From NCBI RefSeq assembly GCF_003610775.1, contig NZ_RAQO01000011.1:1-35156 (forward strand): a stretch of DNA of 35,156 nt. The letters run 5' to 3'. A model generated the notes under the pieces. It did no database searches and was not told where the DNA came from. It was given only the letters and a program-made list of their open reading frames with translations. Shown here piece after piece: positions 1-7,648 of the stretch. The position numbers and the translations under genes are program-made. Origin of the DNA: Alginatibacterium sediminis. GTDB taxonomy: Bacteria > Pseudomonadota > Gammaproteobacteria > Enterobacterales > Celerinatantimonadaceae. Position 1 is the first letter of the stretch. Every line of letters starts with the position of its first letter.

Positions 1-17
1 ACAACCAAGCAAAAGGT

Positions 18-92
18 TGGCAGGGATAGCAGGATTTGAACCTACGAATGGCGGCATCAAAAGCCGCTGCCTTACCGCTTGGCGATATCCCT
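18..92 (-). tRNA. tRNA-Gln (UUG), distal copy
   Basis: Read on the minus strand, this 75-nt cloverleaf starts AGGGATA and ends TATCCCT-G-CCA, so the 7-bp acceptor stem pairs perfectly and CCA is encoded. The anticodon loop has TTG in the context TTTTGAT, as expected for glutamine. It is identical to the copy at 424-498 and is the last member of the tRNA operon visible here. The operon may continue past the left edge of the window. Confidence 0.97.
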
Positions 93-162
93 ACACAATG
101 CATCGTTTTACGAGAATGCTAACTCGTTGCCTTTTACTTCGAATGAAATCAAAGAAAAAGAT

Positions 163-192
163 TGTCAGGGATAGCAGAATTTGAATCTACGC
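163..192 (-). pseudogene. tRNA-Gln 3' remnant, most decayed copy
   Basis: These 30 nt match the 3' end of tRNA-Gln with four substitutions. One is in the CCA position, which now reads ACA on the minus strand. No 5' half is present, so it cannot form a tRNA. Confidence 0.8.
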
Positions 193-249
193 CATAACGC
201 GCATCAAAAAGTCTTTCCCATACTTATATTTTACAACCTAGCAAAAGGT

Positions 250-279
250 CGGCAGGGATAGCAGGATTTGAAGCTACGA
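250..279 (-). pseudogene. tRNA-Gln 3' remnant, middle copy
   Basis: These 30 nt match the tRNA-Gln 3' end with two substitutions: the terminal A of CCA is G, and there is one change in the T loop/stem region. No 5' half is present. Confidence 0.8.
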
Positions 280-336
280 CATAACGCGCATCAAAAAGTC
301 TCTCCCATACTTATATTTTACAACCTAGCAAAAGGT

Positions 337-366
337 TGGCAGGGATAGCAGGATTTGAACCTACGA
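337..366 (-). pseudogene. tRNA-Gln 3' remnant, intact 30-nt copy
   Basis: These 30 nt are identical to the T arm, acceptor 3' strand and CCA of the neighbouring tRNA-Gln genes. The following bases keep only a vague echo of the anticodon loop (GATGC after a T run), so the unit cannot fold as a tRNA. A transcript through it would still present a tRNA-like 3' segment to processing enzymes. Confidence 0.8.
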
Positions 367-423
367 CATAACGCGCATCAAAAAGTCTCTCCCATACTTA
401 TATTTTACAACCTAGCAAAAGGT

Positions 424-498
424 TGGCAGGGATAGCAGGATTTGAACCTACGAATGGCGGCATCAAAAGCCGCTGCCTTACCGCTTGGCGATATCCCT
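424..498 (-). tRNA. tRNA-Gln (UUG), proximal copy
   Basis: This is a 75-nt cloverleaf on the minus strand with UUG anticodon, encoded CCA and a 7-bp acceptor stem AGGGATA/TATCCCT. It sits 4 bp after tRNA-Leu in the same operon and is identical to the copy at 18-92. The tandem 87-bp fragment array starts directly at its 3' end. Confidence 0.97.
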
Positions 499-502
499 AC
501 AA

Positions 503-587
503 TGGTGCGGAAGGAGAGACTTGAACTCTCACGCCGTGAAGCACTGGAACCTAAATCCAGCGTGTCTACCAATTTCACCACTTCCGC
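503..587 (-). tRNA. tRNA-Leu (UAG)
   Basis: This is an 85-nt class II tRNA on the minus strand. The acceptor stem is GCGGAAG/CTTCCGC with an A discriminator and encoded CCA. The anticodon loop TTTAGGT gives UAG, and there is a long variable arm (TGCTTCACGGCG). It lies between tRNA-Met and tRNA-Gln, the same order as metT-leuW-glnU in E. coli. Confidence 0.97.
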
Positions 588-624
588 ATTGTACCCTTGA
601 GTCTAGAAAACTAAACAAAAGAGT

Positions 625-701
625 TGGTGGCTATGGCGGGACTTGAACCTGCGACCCCAGCATTATGAGTGCTGTGCTCTAACCAGCTGAGCTACATAGC
701 C
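625..701 (-). tRNA. tRNA-Met (CAU), elongator type
   Basis: This is a 77-nt cloverleaf on the minus strand with acceptor stem GGCTATG/CATAGCC, A discriminator and encoded CCA. The anticodon loop is CTCATAA. The 5' end is fully paired, so it is an elongator and not an initiator tRNA. It is the first gene of the operon, about 28 bp downstream of the predicted start site. Confidence 0.96.
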
Positions 702-734
702 AACGCATCAACGCTTTGCGTCGTTGCGGCGCGT

Positions 735-763
735 ATTATGCGTATCTGCTTTGGGAGCGTCAA
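735..763 (-). promoter_or_regulatory. tRNA operon promoter, stringent type
   Basis: On the minus strand there is a -35 box TTGACG (758-763), a 17-bp spacer and a -10 box CATAAT (735-740). ACGCGCCGC follows, a GC-rich discriminator of the kind found at rRNA and tRNA promoters under stringent control. An A tract (CACAAAAAAACGG) just upstream of the -35 box resembles an UP element. It drives the Met-Leu-Gln operon. Confidence 0.85.
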
Positions 764-850
764 CCGTTTTTTTGTGCATTACACGCTAAAAAAACGTGTT
801 TGGCTACTTTCTAAACGCATCCTTGGCAAGAACGTAGATAAAGTAACAAA

Positions 851-1621
851 CTATTCACCATAGATGTCAAAGCTGAAGTATTTATCGGCTATTTTTTGAT
901 AAGTGCCGTTAGCTCGTATATCAACAATAGCTTGATTAAACTTAGCCGCAAGCTCATTGTCGCGTTGACGGAGCGCTAGTGCAGTACCTTCGCCAATATA
1001 AGCCTTATCGGTCACCGGCTCACCCACGAATTCGAAGTTTTGGCCCATTTCTTTTTCAAGAAAGGCTAAAGCTAGTTGGTCAGAGTTTCCAAAGATCACA
1101 TCTAATCGTTGCTGTGTGAGATCTGTGAATACTTCATCTTGCCCAGTATAGGTCTTGATCGTGGCAACATTTGCGAACTTGTCTCTCACATAGTTGTCGT
1201 GAATGGTACCGCGCTGCACACCAATCGTTAAACCTTTCAAGCTATTTTCATCGACGGTTGTTAATTGGCCCTTGGCAGAGACGAAGCGAGCTGGGGTTTG
1301 GTAATATTTATCGGTAAATAATACCTTCTTTTTACGGTCTTCAGTAATGCGCATTGAAGCCATAATTACATCGAACTTACGTGCTAATAAGCCTGGGATC
1401 AAACCGTCCCAATCTTGTGTAACCCACTCACACTCTAGTTTAGCTTGTTGGCATAGTGCGTCCGCGATTTCTATGTCAAAACCAACAGGGTTGCGGTTCT
1501 CATCCATGTAGTTAAATGGTGGATAGGTGAAATCTGAAGCTAATTTTACGTTTTGAGCGCTGCTGAAAGCGCTCAAACTTAGTAGTGAGGTAAGTATTAA
1601 AAGTTTGGACTTAATTCTCAT
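851..1621 (-). CDS. Periplasmic polar amino-acid-binding protein (ABC family 3)
   Basis: This 256-residue protein has a signal peptide: a basic n-region MRIKSK, a hydrophobic Leu/Ser stretch and probable cleavage after FSSA. The mature part has the family 3 solute-binding pattern: YPPF near the ligand pocket, GFDIEIADALC, and DGLIPGLLARKFD. It also has the Cys pair in LCQQAKLEC that forms a disulfide in HisJ/ArgT-type proteins, suggesting a basic or polar amino-acid ligand. I chose the ATG at 1621 because AAGGA lies about 9 nt before it; the ATG three codons earlier has no room for a ribosome site. No permease or ATPase gene is nearby, so it is an orphan binding protein, perhaps co-transcribed with hisC 50 bp upstream. 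Confidence 0.85.
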   Translation of the reverse strand: MRIKSKLLILTSLLSLSAFSSAQNVKLASDFTYPPFNYMDENRNPVGFDIEIADALCQQAKLECEWVTQDWDGLIPGLLARKFDVIMASMRITEDRKKKVLFTDKYYQTPARFVSAKGQLTTVDENSLKGLTIGVQRGTIHDNYVRDKFANVATIKTYTGQDEVFTDLTQQRLDVIFGNSDQLALAFLEKEMGQNFEFVGEPVTDKAYIGEGTALALRQRDNELAAKFNQAIVDIRANGTYQKIADKYFSFDIYGE

Positions 1622-1671
1622 AATAAACATTCCTTGTTGGTGTTAGAGGTTCGCTAATGGATAAACTTGTT

Positions 1672-2784
1672 TTAATTGCTTTGATTTTGGTTATATTTTT
1701 GAAAGGCCGCAATAACAGCGTCAAGCTCGTGCTGCTGCCCAATAGAAATGCGAATACAGTTGGCTAAACTCGGCTCGTGGCTTTGATTGCGTGCCACAAT
1801 TTGCTGTTCTCGCAGAAAAGAAAAACAATGGTTAGGACTCGGCTGTTTGACTCGAACTAATACAAAGTTAGTGGACGAGGGGAAGACTTTCTCAACACAG
1901 GCTATGTTCGATAATTGATGCGAGAATTGGTCTCGGCGTCGATTTAGACAGTAGGTAGAATCTTGGACGGTACTCAAGTTTAAAGAACTTAGTGCCTGAA
2001 TCGCTATCTGGGCGCTTGGATCGGGTATTGGATAGGGCGCGATTAGTTTACGCACGGTTTGCAATAGTATTGGGTTGGCTAACAAAAAGCCTACTCTAAG
2101 TGAAGCTAGGCCGAATGCCTTCGATAAGGTTCGAATCAACATAAGATTCGGGTAATTATTCAAAAGTTCCACAAACTCTTGCTGTGGACAAAACTCCAAA
2201 TACGCTTCATCGACAACCACAAGGCAATGATCATGAGTGTGACTTAATAGGCGCTCTAGTTCGTGTTTTTCTATGGCATTGCCGCTTGGGTTATTAGGAG
2301 AACAGATAAAAATAATGCTGGAATTCTGGGCCTGGCTTATTAATGCATCAATGTCCCACGAGAAGCTGTTTTTCAACGGAATGTCATAGAGCTTGCTGTT
2401 ATTCGCCTGAGCACAGAACTGATACATTCCGTAGCTTGGAGAGCTAATTACCACATGCTTACCATGAGCATGGCTATAGCAGCGAGTTAACAGTTCAATG
2501 GCTTCATCGGCACCGCGTGTAGCTAAACAGTATTCAGCCGGAAGCTTGGCGTAAGTTGCGTAAGTTTGGGCCAATTGGTCGGGTAAAAAATCCGGATATC
2601 GATTCAACTCGCTGGTGTGCAAATGCCCAAGAGGCGAATTGGCTAGTTCGTTGGCATTTAGCCAATAGCGTCCTTTACCACCAATGCGCCTTGCAGACTG
2701 ATAAGCTTCTAGGTTTTGAATATAATCAGGTACAAGTTGTAATATTAGCGCATTGCTGGCCTTCAAAATATCGCTGCTTGTCAA
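1672..2784 (-). CDS. hisC: Histidinol-phosphate aminotransferase family protein
   Basis: This 370-residue fold type I PLP aminotransferase resembles HisC, which converts imidazole-acetol phosphate and glutamate to histidinol phosphate. Visible features are YWLNANE near the N-terminus, SPNNPSGN, VVVDEAYLEF with the PLP-pyridine Asp, TLSKAFGLASLRVGF with the Schiff-base Lys at about residue 222, and RISIG at the C-terminus. Length matches HisC (about 350-370). The start is TTG, with AGGGA six bases upstream. It stands outside any his operon and is followed by an amino-acid-binding protein gene, so its substrate may be another aromatic or keto acid. The fold assignment is secure; the exact substrate is not. 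Confidence 0.8.
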   Translation of the reverse strand: MTSSDILKASNALILQLVPDYIQNLEAYQSARRIGGKGRYWLNANELANSPLGHLHTSELNRYPDFLPDQLAQTYATYAKLPAEYCLATRGADEAIELLTRCYSHAHGKHVVISSPSYGMYQFCAQANNSKLYDIPLKNSFSWDIDALISQAQNSSIIFICSPNNPSGNAIEKHELERLLSHTHDHCLVVVDEAYLEFCPQQEFVELLNNYPNLMLIRTLSKAFGLASLRVGFLLANPILLQTVRKLIAPYPIPDPSAQIAIQALSSLNLSTVQDSTYCLNRRRDQFSHQLSNIACVEKVFPSSTNFVLVRVKQPSPNHCFSFLREQQIVARNQSHEPSLANCIRISIGQQHELDAVIAAFQKYNQNQSN

Positions 2785-2810
2785 ACCAAATCCCTACATA
2801 TGTTAGTTAA

Positions 2811-2816
2811 ATTATA
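2811..2816 (-). promoter_or_regulatory. Probable -10 box for hisC
   Basis: TATAAT on the minus strand lies 26 bp before the hisC TTG codon. The matching -35 hexamer 17 bp upstream (ATCTTT) is poor, so the promoter may depend on an activator or be weak. Confidence 0.4.
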
Positions 2817-2852
2817 AAGGCTCGCGAGTATGAAAAGATGCCTTTAGGTCTA

Positions 2853-2870
2853 AATGATAGCGCTACCATT
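2853..2870. promoter_or_regulatory. LacI-type operator dyad upstream of hisC
   Basis: AATGATAGCGCTACCATT is an 18-bp palindrome with one mismatched pair, centred on a CpG inside TAGCGCTA. This is the usual architecture of LacI/GalR-family operators. It lies between the LacI-family gene at 3037-4032 and hisC, in the only sizeable gap of that gene group. That makes the neighbouring regulator the natural candidate to bind it. Confidence 0.5.
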
Positions 2871-3036
2871 AAAGTGTAAAATGCTGTCATTGTAAAGTTC
2901 AATAATGATTTAAATTGGCACGTATTTGTAACAGCGGATAATCAGCGTTGTTAGATAAGCACCATCACAAAGCACTCAAATGGTGGGTAGTAATGGCATT
3001 GTGTTAATCAGACATACGCAACTGCTTAGTTCTTAA

Positions 3037-4032
3037 CTAAGAGCTTTGGCCTTGGATCAAGCTTGCTGGCAGTTTATGCATTTGCGGCGCTTTGCCATTT
3101 AGCATATTGATAAGCTCGCTAACGGCTTGTTTACCTATCTGCTCTATGGGCACGGAAATACTGCTTAGTGATGGCTGAAGGTGAGCCGCAAATTCAGTGT
3201 TGCCAAATCCACAGATCCTAAGTTGATTGGGCAGTTGAATACCGAGTTCATTTGCCAGTTGAACAGCGCCAATTGCAGGTAAGTCGTTGGTAAAAAATAT
3301 AGCATTGAAGTCATGTTGATTAGCCAGTAATTGTTTAAGAGCTGTCTTCCCTTGAGCTATGTCCGGTAGCAGTGGAAGCTCGTAACGCTGTGGAGGTGGC
3401 GCACCTAGTTCATTGCATCCTTGGGTAAAGCCTCGCCAGCGCCATTCGTCACGCTCATCATTGGCGCCGCAAAAAACGGCTTTTGGGTTTGGCCCTAGAC
3501 ACAAGTGTTTGGCGGCAATATAGCCAATTTCGTGATTTGAAAATCCAACGGCGCTGTTGATGGCGACACCAGAATCTGGATAGTCCCAAACTTCTACCAC
3601 GGGGATAGCGGATTGAAGTAGTAACTTATGGGTTTTGGGGCTATGAAAAATGGTACTCAGTAAAATACCGTCTGGGCGACGGCCTAAGAGCTCAAGTAAT
3701 AGTTGGAACTCTTGGTCGGGGTCATATTGAGTATCGGCAATAAGCAAATGTAGGCCGTGTTCTGCGAGCTTGGATTGCATGGCTGAAACCAAGCTTGCAA
3801 ACAAAGGATTACTTAAGGCGGAGACTAAGGCAAGTACCATCTTGCTGGGTTGTCCTGCTAGCGCGCTAGCAGCTAGATTTGGTGAGAAGCCTAAATCGGC
3901 AATAGCCTTTGCCACTTTAGCCTGAGTTGTCGACCGGAGCTTTTCAGGTTGACGAAAATAGCGTGAAGCGGTAATGCGCGAAACCCCAGCGAGCTTAGCA
4001 ACATCATCGAGAGTTGGTGTTTTATTTCGCAT
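3037..4032 (-). CDS. LacI/GalR-family transcriptional regulator (GntR-like)
   Basis: This 331-residue protein has an N-terminal LacI helix-turn-helix (TLDDVAKLAGVSRITASRYF, residues about 6-25). The hinge LGFSPNLAASALAG and a periplasmic-binding-protein-like effector domain follow. The domain resembles the gluconate repressor GntR (NPLFASLVSAM, RRPDGILLS, ending with the usual SISVPIEQIGKQAV segment), so a sugar or sugar-acid effector is likely. The ATG is only a few bases after the ychF terminator and has no clear ribosome site. The gene is followed by a 250-bp gap containing a LacI-type operator and then hisC. A weak 7-bp hairpin (3025-3041) overlaps its stop codon. Confidence 0.85.
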   Translation of the reverse strand: MRNKTPTLDDVAKLAGVSRITASRYFRQPEKLRSTTQAKVAKAIADLGFSPNLAASALAGQPSKMVLALVSALSNPLFASLVSAMQSKLAEHGLHLLIADTQYDPDQEFQLLLELLGRRPDGILLSTIFHSPKTHKLLLQSAIPVVEVWDYPDSGVAINSAVGFSNHEIGYIAAKHLCLGPNPKAVFCGANDERDEWRWRGFTQGCNELGAPPPQRYELPLLPDIAQGKTALKQLLANQHDFNAIFFTNDLPAIGAVQLANELGIQLPNQLRICGFGNTEFAAHLQPSLSSISVPIEQIGKQAVSELINMLNGKAPQMHKLPASLIQGQSS

Positions 4033-4037
4033 TCAAT

Positions 4038-4068
4038 AAAAAAGCCCTGATAAGAATCAGAGCTTTTT
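4038..4068 (-). terminator. Intrinsic terminator after ychF
   Basis: On the minus strand AAAAAGCTCTGAT pairs with ATCAGGGCTTTTTT around a TCTT loop, with one G-U wobble, and ends in a run of six T. It follows the ychF stop codon at 4115 by about 47 bp and ends only six bases before the lacI-family start codon. The sequence is nearly symmetrical and could work in both directions. Confidence 0.75.
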
Positions 4069-4114
4069 AACATAAATCTGTGTTTTACGGTAGTCGTGCT
4101 TAGCTGTTTACAAA

Positions 4115-5206
4115 TTAAACGTTAAACAAGAAGTGGATAACGTCACCATCTGCTACATGATAAGCCTTACCTTCTTGTCGCCATTTACCTGCTTCTTTAG
4201 CACCGCTTTCGCCGCGAAATTGTATGTAATCATCATAGGCGATGACTTCTGCTCGGATGAAGCCGCGTTCAAAGTCCGTGTGGATCACACCTGCAGCTTG
4301 TGGGGCGGTAGCGTCGATAGCGACAGTCCATGCTCGAACTTCTTTTACCCCTGCGGTAAAGTAAGTCTGTAGGTTTAATAGCTCATAGCCTGAGCGAATC
4401 ACCCGATTCAAGCCAGGCTCTTCAATGCCCATATCTTGCATGAATTCGGCTTTATCTTCAGCTTCAAGTTCTGCAATTTCGCTTTCTATTTCGGCACATA
4501 CCGCAACCACAACAGCATTTTCTTTGCTTGCGATATCTCTTACAGTGTCAAGAAATGGATTGTTCTCAAAGCCATCATCATTCACATTGGCAATATACAT
4601 GGTAGGCTTTGCGGTAAGAAAGTTCATATAGCCAATCGCTGCAAATTCTTCCTTGCTTAAATCCAGACTACGAATCATTTCATCGGCTTCAAGATGGGCC
4701 AAAACTCTCGTGAGTACCGCTAGTTCGAATTTGGCTTCGCTATCACCACCTTTGGCGCGCTTACCAACTCGTATCATTGCTTTTTCACAAGTTTCCAAAT
4801 CAGCTAAGGCTAGCTCGGTATTGATTGTATCAATGTCTTCAGCGGGATCTACTTTTCCACTCACGTGAACAATGTTGTCGTTTTCAAAACAACGAACCAC
4901 ATGACCAATGGCATCGGTTTCGCGGATGTTAGCTAAGAATTTGTTACCTAAGCCTTCACCTTTAGACGCTCCAGCAACCAAGCCAGCAATATCAACGAAT
5001 TCCATGGTTGTCGGCAAGATACGCTGAGGATTCACGATTTCAGCAAGCGCATCAAGACGTAAATCTGGAACAGGAACAACACCAGTATTTGGTTCGATCG
5101 TACAAAATGGAAAGTTTGCTGCTTCAATGCCCGCTTGTGTCAAGGCGTTGAATAGTGTTGATTTTCCAACATTGGGTAAGCCCACAATGCCACATTTAAA
5201 ACCCAT
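4115..5206 (-). CDS. ychF: Redox-regulated ATPase/GTPase YchF
   Basis: This 363-residue universal Obg-related P-loop protein is the usual YchF length. The P-loop GLPNVGKS is at residues 9-16, followed by a switch region around [12 protein letters not shown] and the G3 motif [10 protein letters not shown]. The base-recognition motif is NVND where classical GTPases have NKxD, consistent with the ATP preference known for YchF. A C-terminal TGS domain includes [18 protein letters not shown]. It binds ribosomes and affects translation and stress responses. An AAGGG ribosome site precedes the ATG. It lies 17 bp after pth, forming the widespread rplY-pth-ychF cluster. Confidence 0.96.
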   Translation of the reverse strand: MGFKCGIVGLPNVGKSTLFNALTQAGIEAANFPFCTIEPNTGVVPVPDLRLDALAEIVNPQRILPTTMEFVDIAGLVAGASKGEGLGNKFLANIRETDAIGHVVRCFENDNIVHVSGKVDPAEDIDTINTELALADLETCEKAMIRVGKRAKGGDSEAKFELAVLTRVLAHLEADEMIRSLDLSKEEFAAIGYMNFLTAKPTMYIANVNDDGFENNPFLDTVRDIASKENAVVVAVCAEIESEIAELEAEDKAEFMQDMGIEEPGLNRVIRSGYELLNLQTYFTAGVKEVRAWTVAIDATAPQAAGVIHTDFERGFIRAEVIAYDDYIQFRGESGAKEAGKWRQEGKAYHVADGDVIHFLFNV

Positions 5207-5223
5207 AGTCTTACCCTTAAAGT

Positions 5224-5814
5224 TTAGATAGCTTTAAACGTATGCAGGCGATTCATCGCTTTACTCAGTGAATCTTGAAGCAGTAAGTCGAAACTTCGTG
5301 CTGCTTCATCAACGGCTGCATCGATAAGCTGTTGCTCTGCTTGAGGAGCTCTGCCCAGAACATAGCCGACAACTCGGTCTTTGTGTCCAGGGTGGCCTAT
5401 GCCTATCCGCAAGCGATAAAAATTCTTGTCGTTACCTAGTTTGCTAATAATGTCGCGAAGTCCATTATGCCCGCCGTGCCCGCCACCTTGTTTAAAGCGA
5501 GCGACACCTGGAGATAAGTCGAGTTCATCATGTGCGACCATTATTTCTTCTGGTGCAATTTGATAAAACTTAGCTAAGGCACTAACTGACTTGCCACTTA
5601 GATTCATATAGGTTGTTGGGATTAGAAGTCGAACTTCATTAGACCCCATTTGAATGCGCGCACACTGACCAAAAAATTTTGATTCGGTTTTGAGGGGGGT
5701 GTTGTGTAGCCGAGCTAACTCACTAACTAGCCAAGCACCTGCATTGTGTCGCGTGTTTTGATATTCAGGGCCTGGATTTGCCAGGCCCACAAGTAAGCGA
5801 ATAGAAGACGCCAC
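5224..5814 (-). CDS. pth: Peptidyl-tRNA hydrolase
   Basis: This 196-residue cytoplasmic enzyme releases peptides from prematurely dropped peptidyl-tRNAs. The motifs are [17 protein letters not shown] with the catalytic His at about residue 23, [17 protein letters not shown] with the Asp that supports the His, and [13 protein letters not shown]. Length agrees with the family (about 190-200). The start is GTG, 19 bp after the rplY stop, and has no strong Shine-Dalgarno, suggesting translational coupling. ychF follows 17 bp downstream. Confidence 0.97.
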   Translation of the reverse strand: MASSIRLLVGLANPGPEYQNTRHNAGAWLVSELARLHNTPLKTESKFFGQCARIQMGSNEVRLLIPTTYMNLSGKSVSALAKFYQIAPEEIMVAHDELDLSPGVARFKQGGGHGGHNGLRDIISKLGNDKNFYRLRIGIGHPGHKDRVVGYVLGRAPQAEQQLIDAAVDEAARSFDLLLQDSLSKAMNRLHTFKAI

Positions 5815-5833
5815 TTTTATTTAATAACCGAAG

Positions 5834-6460
5834 TTATTCGGCGTCAGCTTCAGGAGCACTTGCATCAGCTTCTGAATCGTCAACACCTTTAGGAGTATTA
5901 ATCACGAAGATAGCTTGGTCGTGATCGTCGCCTTTTGACAATTCTAGCGATACAACGCCTGCAGGTAGTTTAACATCTGATAGGTGTAGAGCGCTGTCTA
6001 ACAGTGCTGCAGATACGTCAACTTCGATGAATTCAGGCAAGTCTTTTGGAAGACAGCTGATTACGATGTCAGTTGCTAGGTGATGAGGTTTACCACCGTT
6101 TTTAACTGCTTCAGCAGAATCTTCGTTGATGAAATGCAAAGGTACATTAGTTTGAATTTCAACTGATGCATCAACACGTAGGAAGTCAAGGTGGTTTACC
6201 TTAGGCTTGAACGCGTGACGTTGCATATCTTTCAACAATACTTGAGTGTCTTCACCAGCGATGTTTAGAGTGATGATGCTTGAGTAAAAGGCTTCAGCTT
6301 CAGTAGCTTTAATAACCGATTTGTGCTCAAGAGTAATAGATACAGGTTCTTTACCGGCACCATATACGATCGCAGGAACTTTATCCGTGTGACGTAGGCG
6401 GCGGCTCGCACCTTTCCCTAAATCGGTACGGACTTCTGCGTTCAATGTAAAATCTGACAT
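5834..6460 (-). CDS. rplY: 50S ribosomal protein L25, Ctc long form
   Basis: This 208-residue long form of L25 has two parts. The N-terminal 5S rRNA-binding L25 domain covers about residues 1-92 ([34 protein letters not shown]). The C-terminal Ctc beta domain has [18 protein letters not shown] and [10 protein letters not shown]. An acidic tail ([13 protein letters not shown]) closes it. It binds 5S rRNA in the central protuberance of the large subunit. The ATG is preceded by GGAG at seven bases. It heads the rplY-pth-ychF operon and has its own stringent-type promoter. The short L25 of enterobacteria lacks the second domain. Confidence 0.96.
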   Translation of the reverse strand: MSDFTLNAEVRTDLGKGASRRLRHTDKVPAIVYGAGKEPVSITLEHKSVIKATEAEAFYSSIITLNIAGEDTQVLLKDMQRHAFKPKVNHLDFLRVDASVEIQTNVPLHFINEDSAEAVKNGGKPHHLATDIVISCLPKDLPEFIEVDVSAALLDSALHLSDVKLPAGVVSLELSKGDDHDQAIFVINTPKGVDDSEADASAPEADAE

Positions 6461-6553
6461 TTTGTTTCTCCAAAAAAAGAATATCCCGGTTTCTTGCGAC
6501 CAAAAATCGGGTTGTATGCTTGAAAGCCTAATCTTAGATTTTCAAGGCGCGGC

Positions 6554-6582
6554 ATTCTACCATCGACTGGTACGACTGCCAA
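6554..6582 (-). promoter_or_regulatory. rplY operon promoter
   Basis: On the minus strand the -35 box is TTGGCA (6577-6582), the spacer is exactly 17 bp and the -10 box is TAGAAT (6554-6559). GCCGCGCC follows, a GC-rich discriminator as in ribosomal-protein and tRNA promoters under ppGpp control. The -35 box abuts the prs terminator. The leader to the rplY ATG is about 85 nt. Confidence 0.75.
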
Positions 6583-6583
6583 T

Positions 6584-6612
6584 AAAAAACGCCGCTAAAA
6601 GCGGCGTTTTTT
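6584..6612 (-). terminator. Intrinsic terminator after prs
   Basis: AAAAAACGCCGCT and AGCGGCGTTTTTT are perfect inverted arms around a three-base loop. They give a strong GC stem ending in six T on either strand. It lies 19 bp after the prs stop codon and separates prs from the rplY promoter. Confidence 0.92.
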
Positions 6613-6631
6613 AATCGAGAGCTGTTTGGGC

Positions 6632-7573
6632 TTAGAACATTGCCGAAATAGACTCTTCGTTGCTAACGCGACGTATTGCCTCAGCTAGCATAGGAGCTAG
6701 TGATAGCATGCGTACTTTTTCTACTTTTTGCATGTCTGCACTCAATGGAATTGAGTCGGTGACGATGACTTCGTCAAGTAGCGAGTTAGTAATATTATGC
6801 GGTGCATTACCAGAAAATACAGGGTGCGTAGCGTAAGCAAACACGCGTTTTGCACCTTTCTCTTTTAACGCAGCAGCTGCCTGACAAAGCGTACCACCCG
6901 TGTCGATCATGTCATCAACCATGATGCAATCACGGCCATCAACATCACCAATAATATTCATCACTTGGGCAACATTTGCACGAGGACGACGTTTATCGAT
7001 AATTGCTAGGTCACTATCGTTAAGCATTTTTGCAACGGCGCGAGCACGAACAACACCACCGATATCAGGAGATACAACTACCGGACGCTCTAGATTCTTG
7101 TCGAGCATGTCTTGCAGCAACACCGGACTACCAAAAGCGTTATCAACAGGCACGTCGAAGAAACCTTGGATTTGTTCTGCGTGTAAATCTACCGTAAGAA
7201 CGCGGTCAACACCTACGCTAGATAGGAAATCCGCTACAACTTTTGCTGTAATTGGAACCCTAGCGCTGCGTGGGCGGCGATCTTGGCGAGCATATCCAAA
7301 GTAAGGGATAACGGCAGTGATACGTCCAGCGGAAGCGCGGCGTAGAGCATCAACCATAACGATAAGTTCCATCAAGTTATCGTTTGTTGGAGCACAAGTG
7401 GATTGGAGGACGAATACATCGCCACCACGTACGTTTTCGTTGATCTGTACGCAAATTTCACCGTCACTAAAACGATCAACAAGAATATCGCCTAGATTAG
7501 TGTATAGGCGGTCCGCAATACGTTGAGCGAGTTCAGGTGTTGCATTACCAGCGAAGAGCTTCATGTCAGGCAC
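6632..7573 (-). CDS. prs: Ribose-phosphate pyrophosphokinase (PRPP synthetase)
   Basis: Prs transfers pyrophosphate from ATP to ribose-5-phosphate, giving PRPP for nucleotide, histidine and tryptophan synthesis. Family motifs include [25 protein letters not shown], the ATP loop [20 protein letters not shown], and the PRPP-binding loop [13 protein letters not shown] chose the GTG before PDMKLFAG, which gives 313 residues, close to the usual 315; GAGG lies eight bases upstream. Two longer in-frame starts exist: ATG at 7618, which has AAGGAAG at good spacing, and GTG at 7627. A 15-residue N-terminal extension is therefore possible. It follows ispE by 21-75 bp and ends at a strong terminator. Confidence 0.96.
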   Translation of the reverse strand: MPDMKLFAGNATPELAQRIADRLYTNLGDILVDRFSDGEICVQINENVRGGDVFVLQSTCAPTNDNLMELIVMVDALRRASAGRITAVIPYFGYARQDRRPRSARVPITAKVVADFLSSVGVDRVLTVDLHAEQIQGFFDVPVDNAFGSPVLLQDMLDKNLERPVVVSPDIGGVVRARAVAKMLNDSDLAIIDKRRPRANVAQVMNIIGDVDGRDCIMVDDMIDTGGTLCQAAAALKEKGAKRVFAYATHPVFSGNAPHNITNSLLDEVIVTDSIPLSADMQKVEKVRMLSLAPMLAEAIRRVSNEESISAMF

Positions 7574-7648
7574 GTTCGAAACCTCAGTTAGAGTCGATTC
7601 AAATTCGGGGTTTAGCATTGCGTTCACTTCCTTGATTACGCAGTTGCC

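Larger units (their letters stand above)
163..423 (-). repeat. Three tandem 87-bp repeats carrying the 3' end of tRNA-Gln
   Basis: Three consecutive units (163-249, 250-336, 337-423) repeat with a period of exactly 87 bp and run without a gap into the intact tRNA-Gln at 424. On the minus strand each unit contains the last 30 nt of tRNA-Gln (T arm, acceptor 3' strand and CCA position). This is followed by an AT-rich spacer that includes the tRNA's own 3' flank, roughly ACCTTTTGCTAGGTTGT. The 5' part of the tRNA is missing or unrecognisable. Decay is graded: the unit next to the intact tRNA is perfect over the 30 nt, the middle unit has 2 changes and the far unit 4. The arrangement recalls the E. 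coli tyrT distal repeats, which also reuse a tRNA 3' end. Confidence 0.9.

Noticed and set aside
163-423. Regular 87-bp repeats considered as a CRISPR array
   Set aside because: The whole 87-bp unit is repeated, with no variable spacers, and part of it is clearly the tRNA-Gln 3' end. No cas gene is present.
669-863. Plus-strand 64-codon frame overlapping tRNA-Met and its promoter
   Set aside because: It covers a tRNA gene, its promoter and the end of an opposing gene, and has no coding character.
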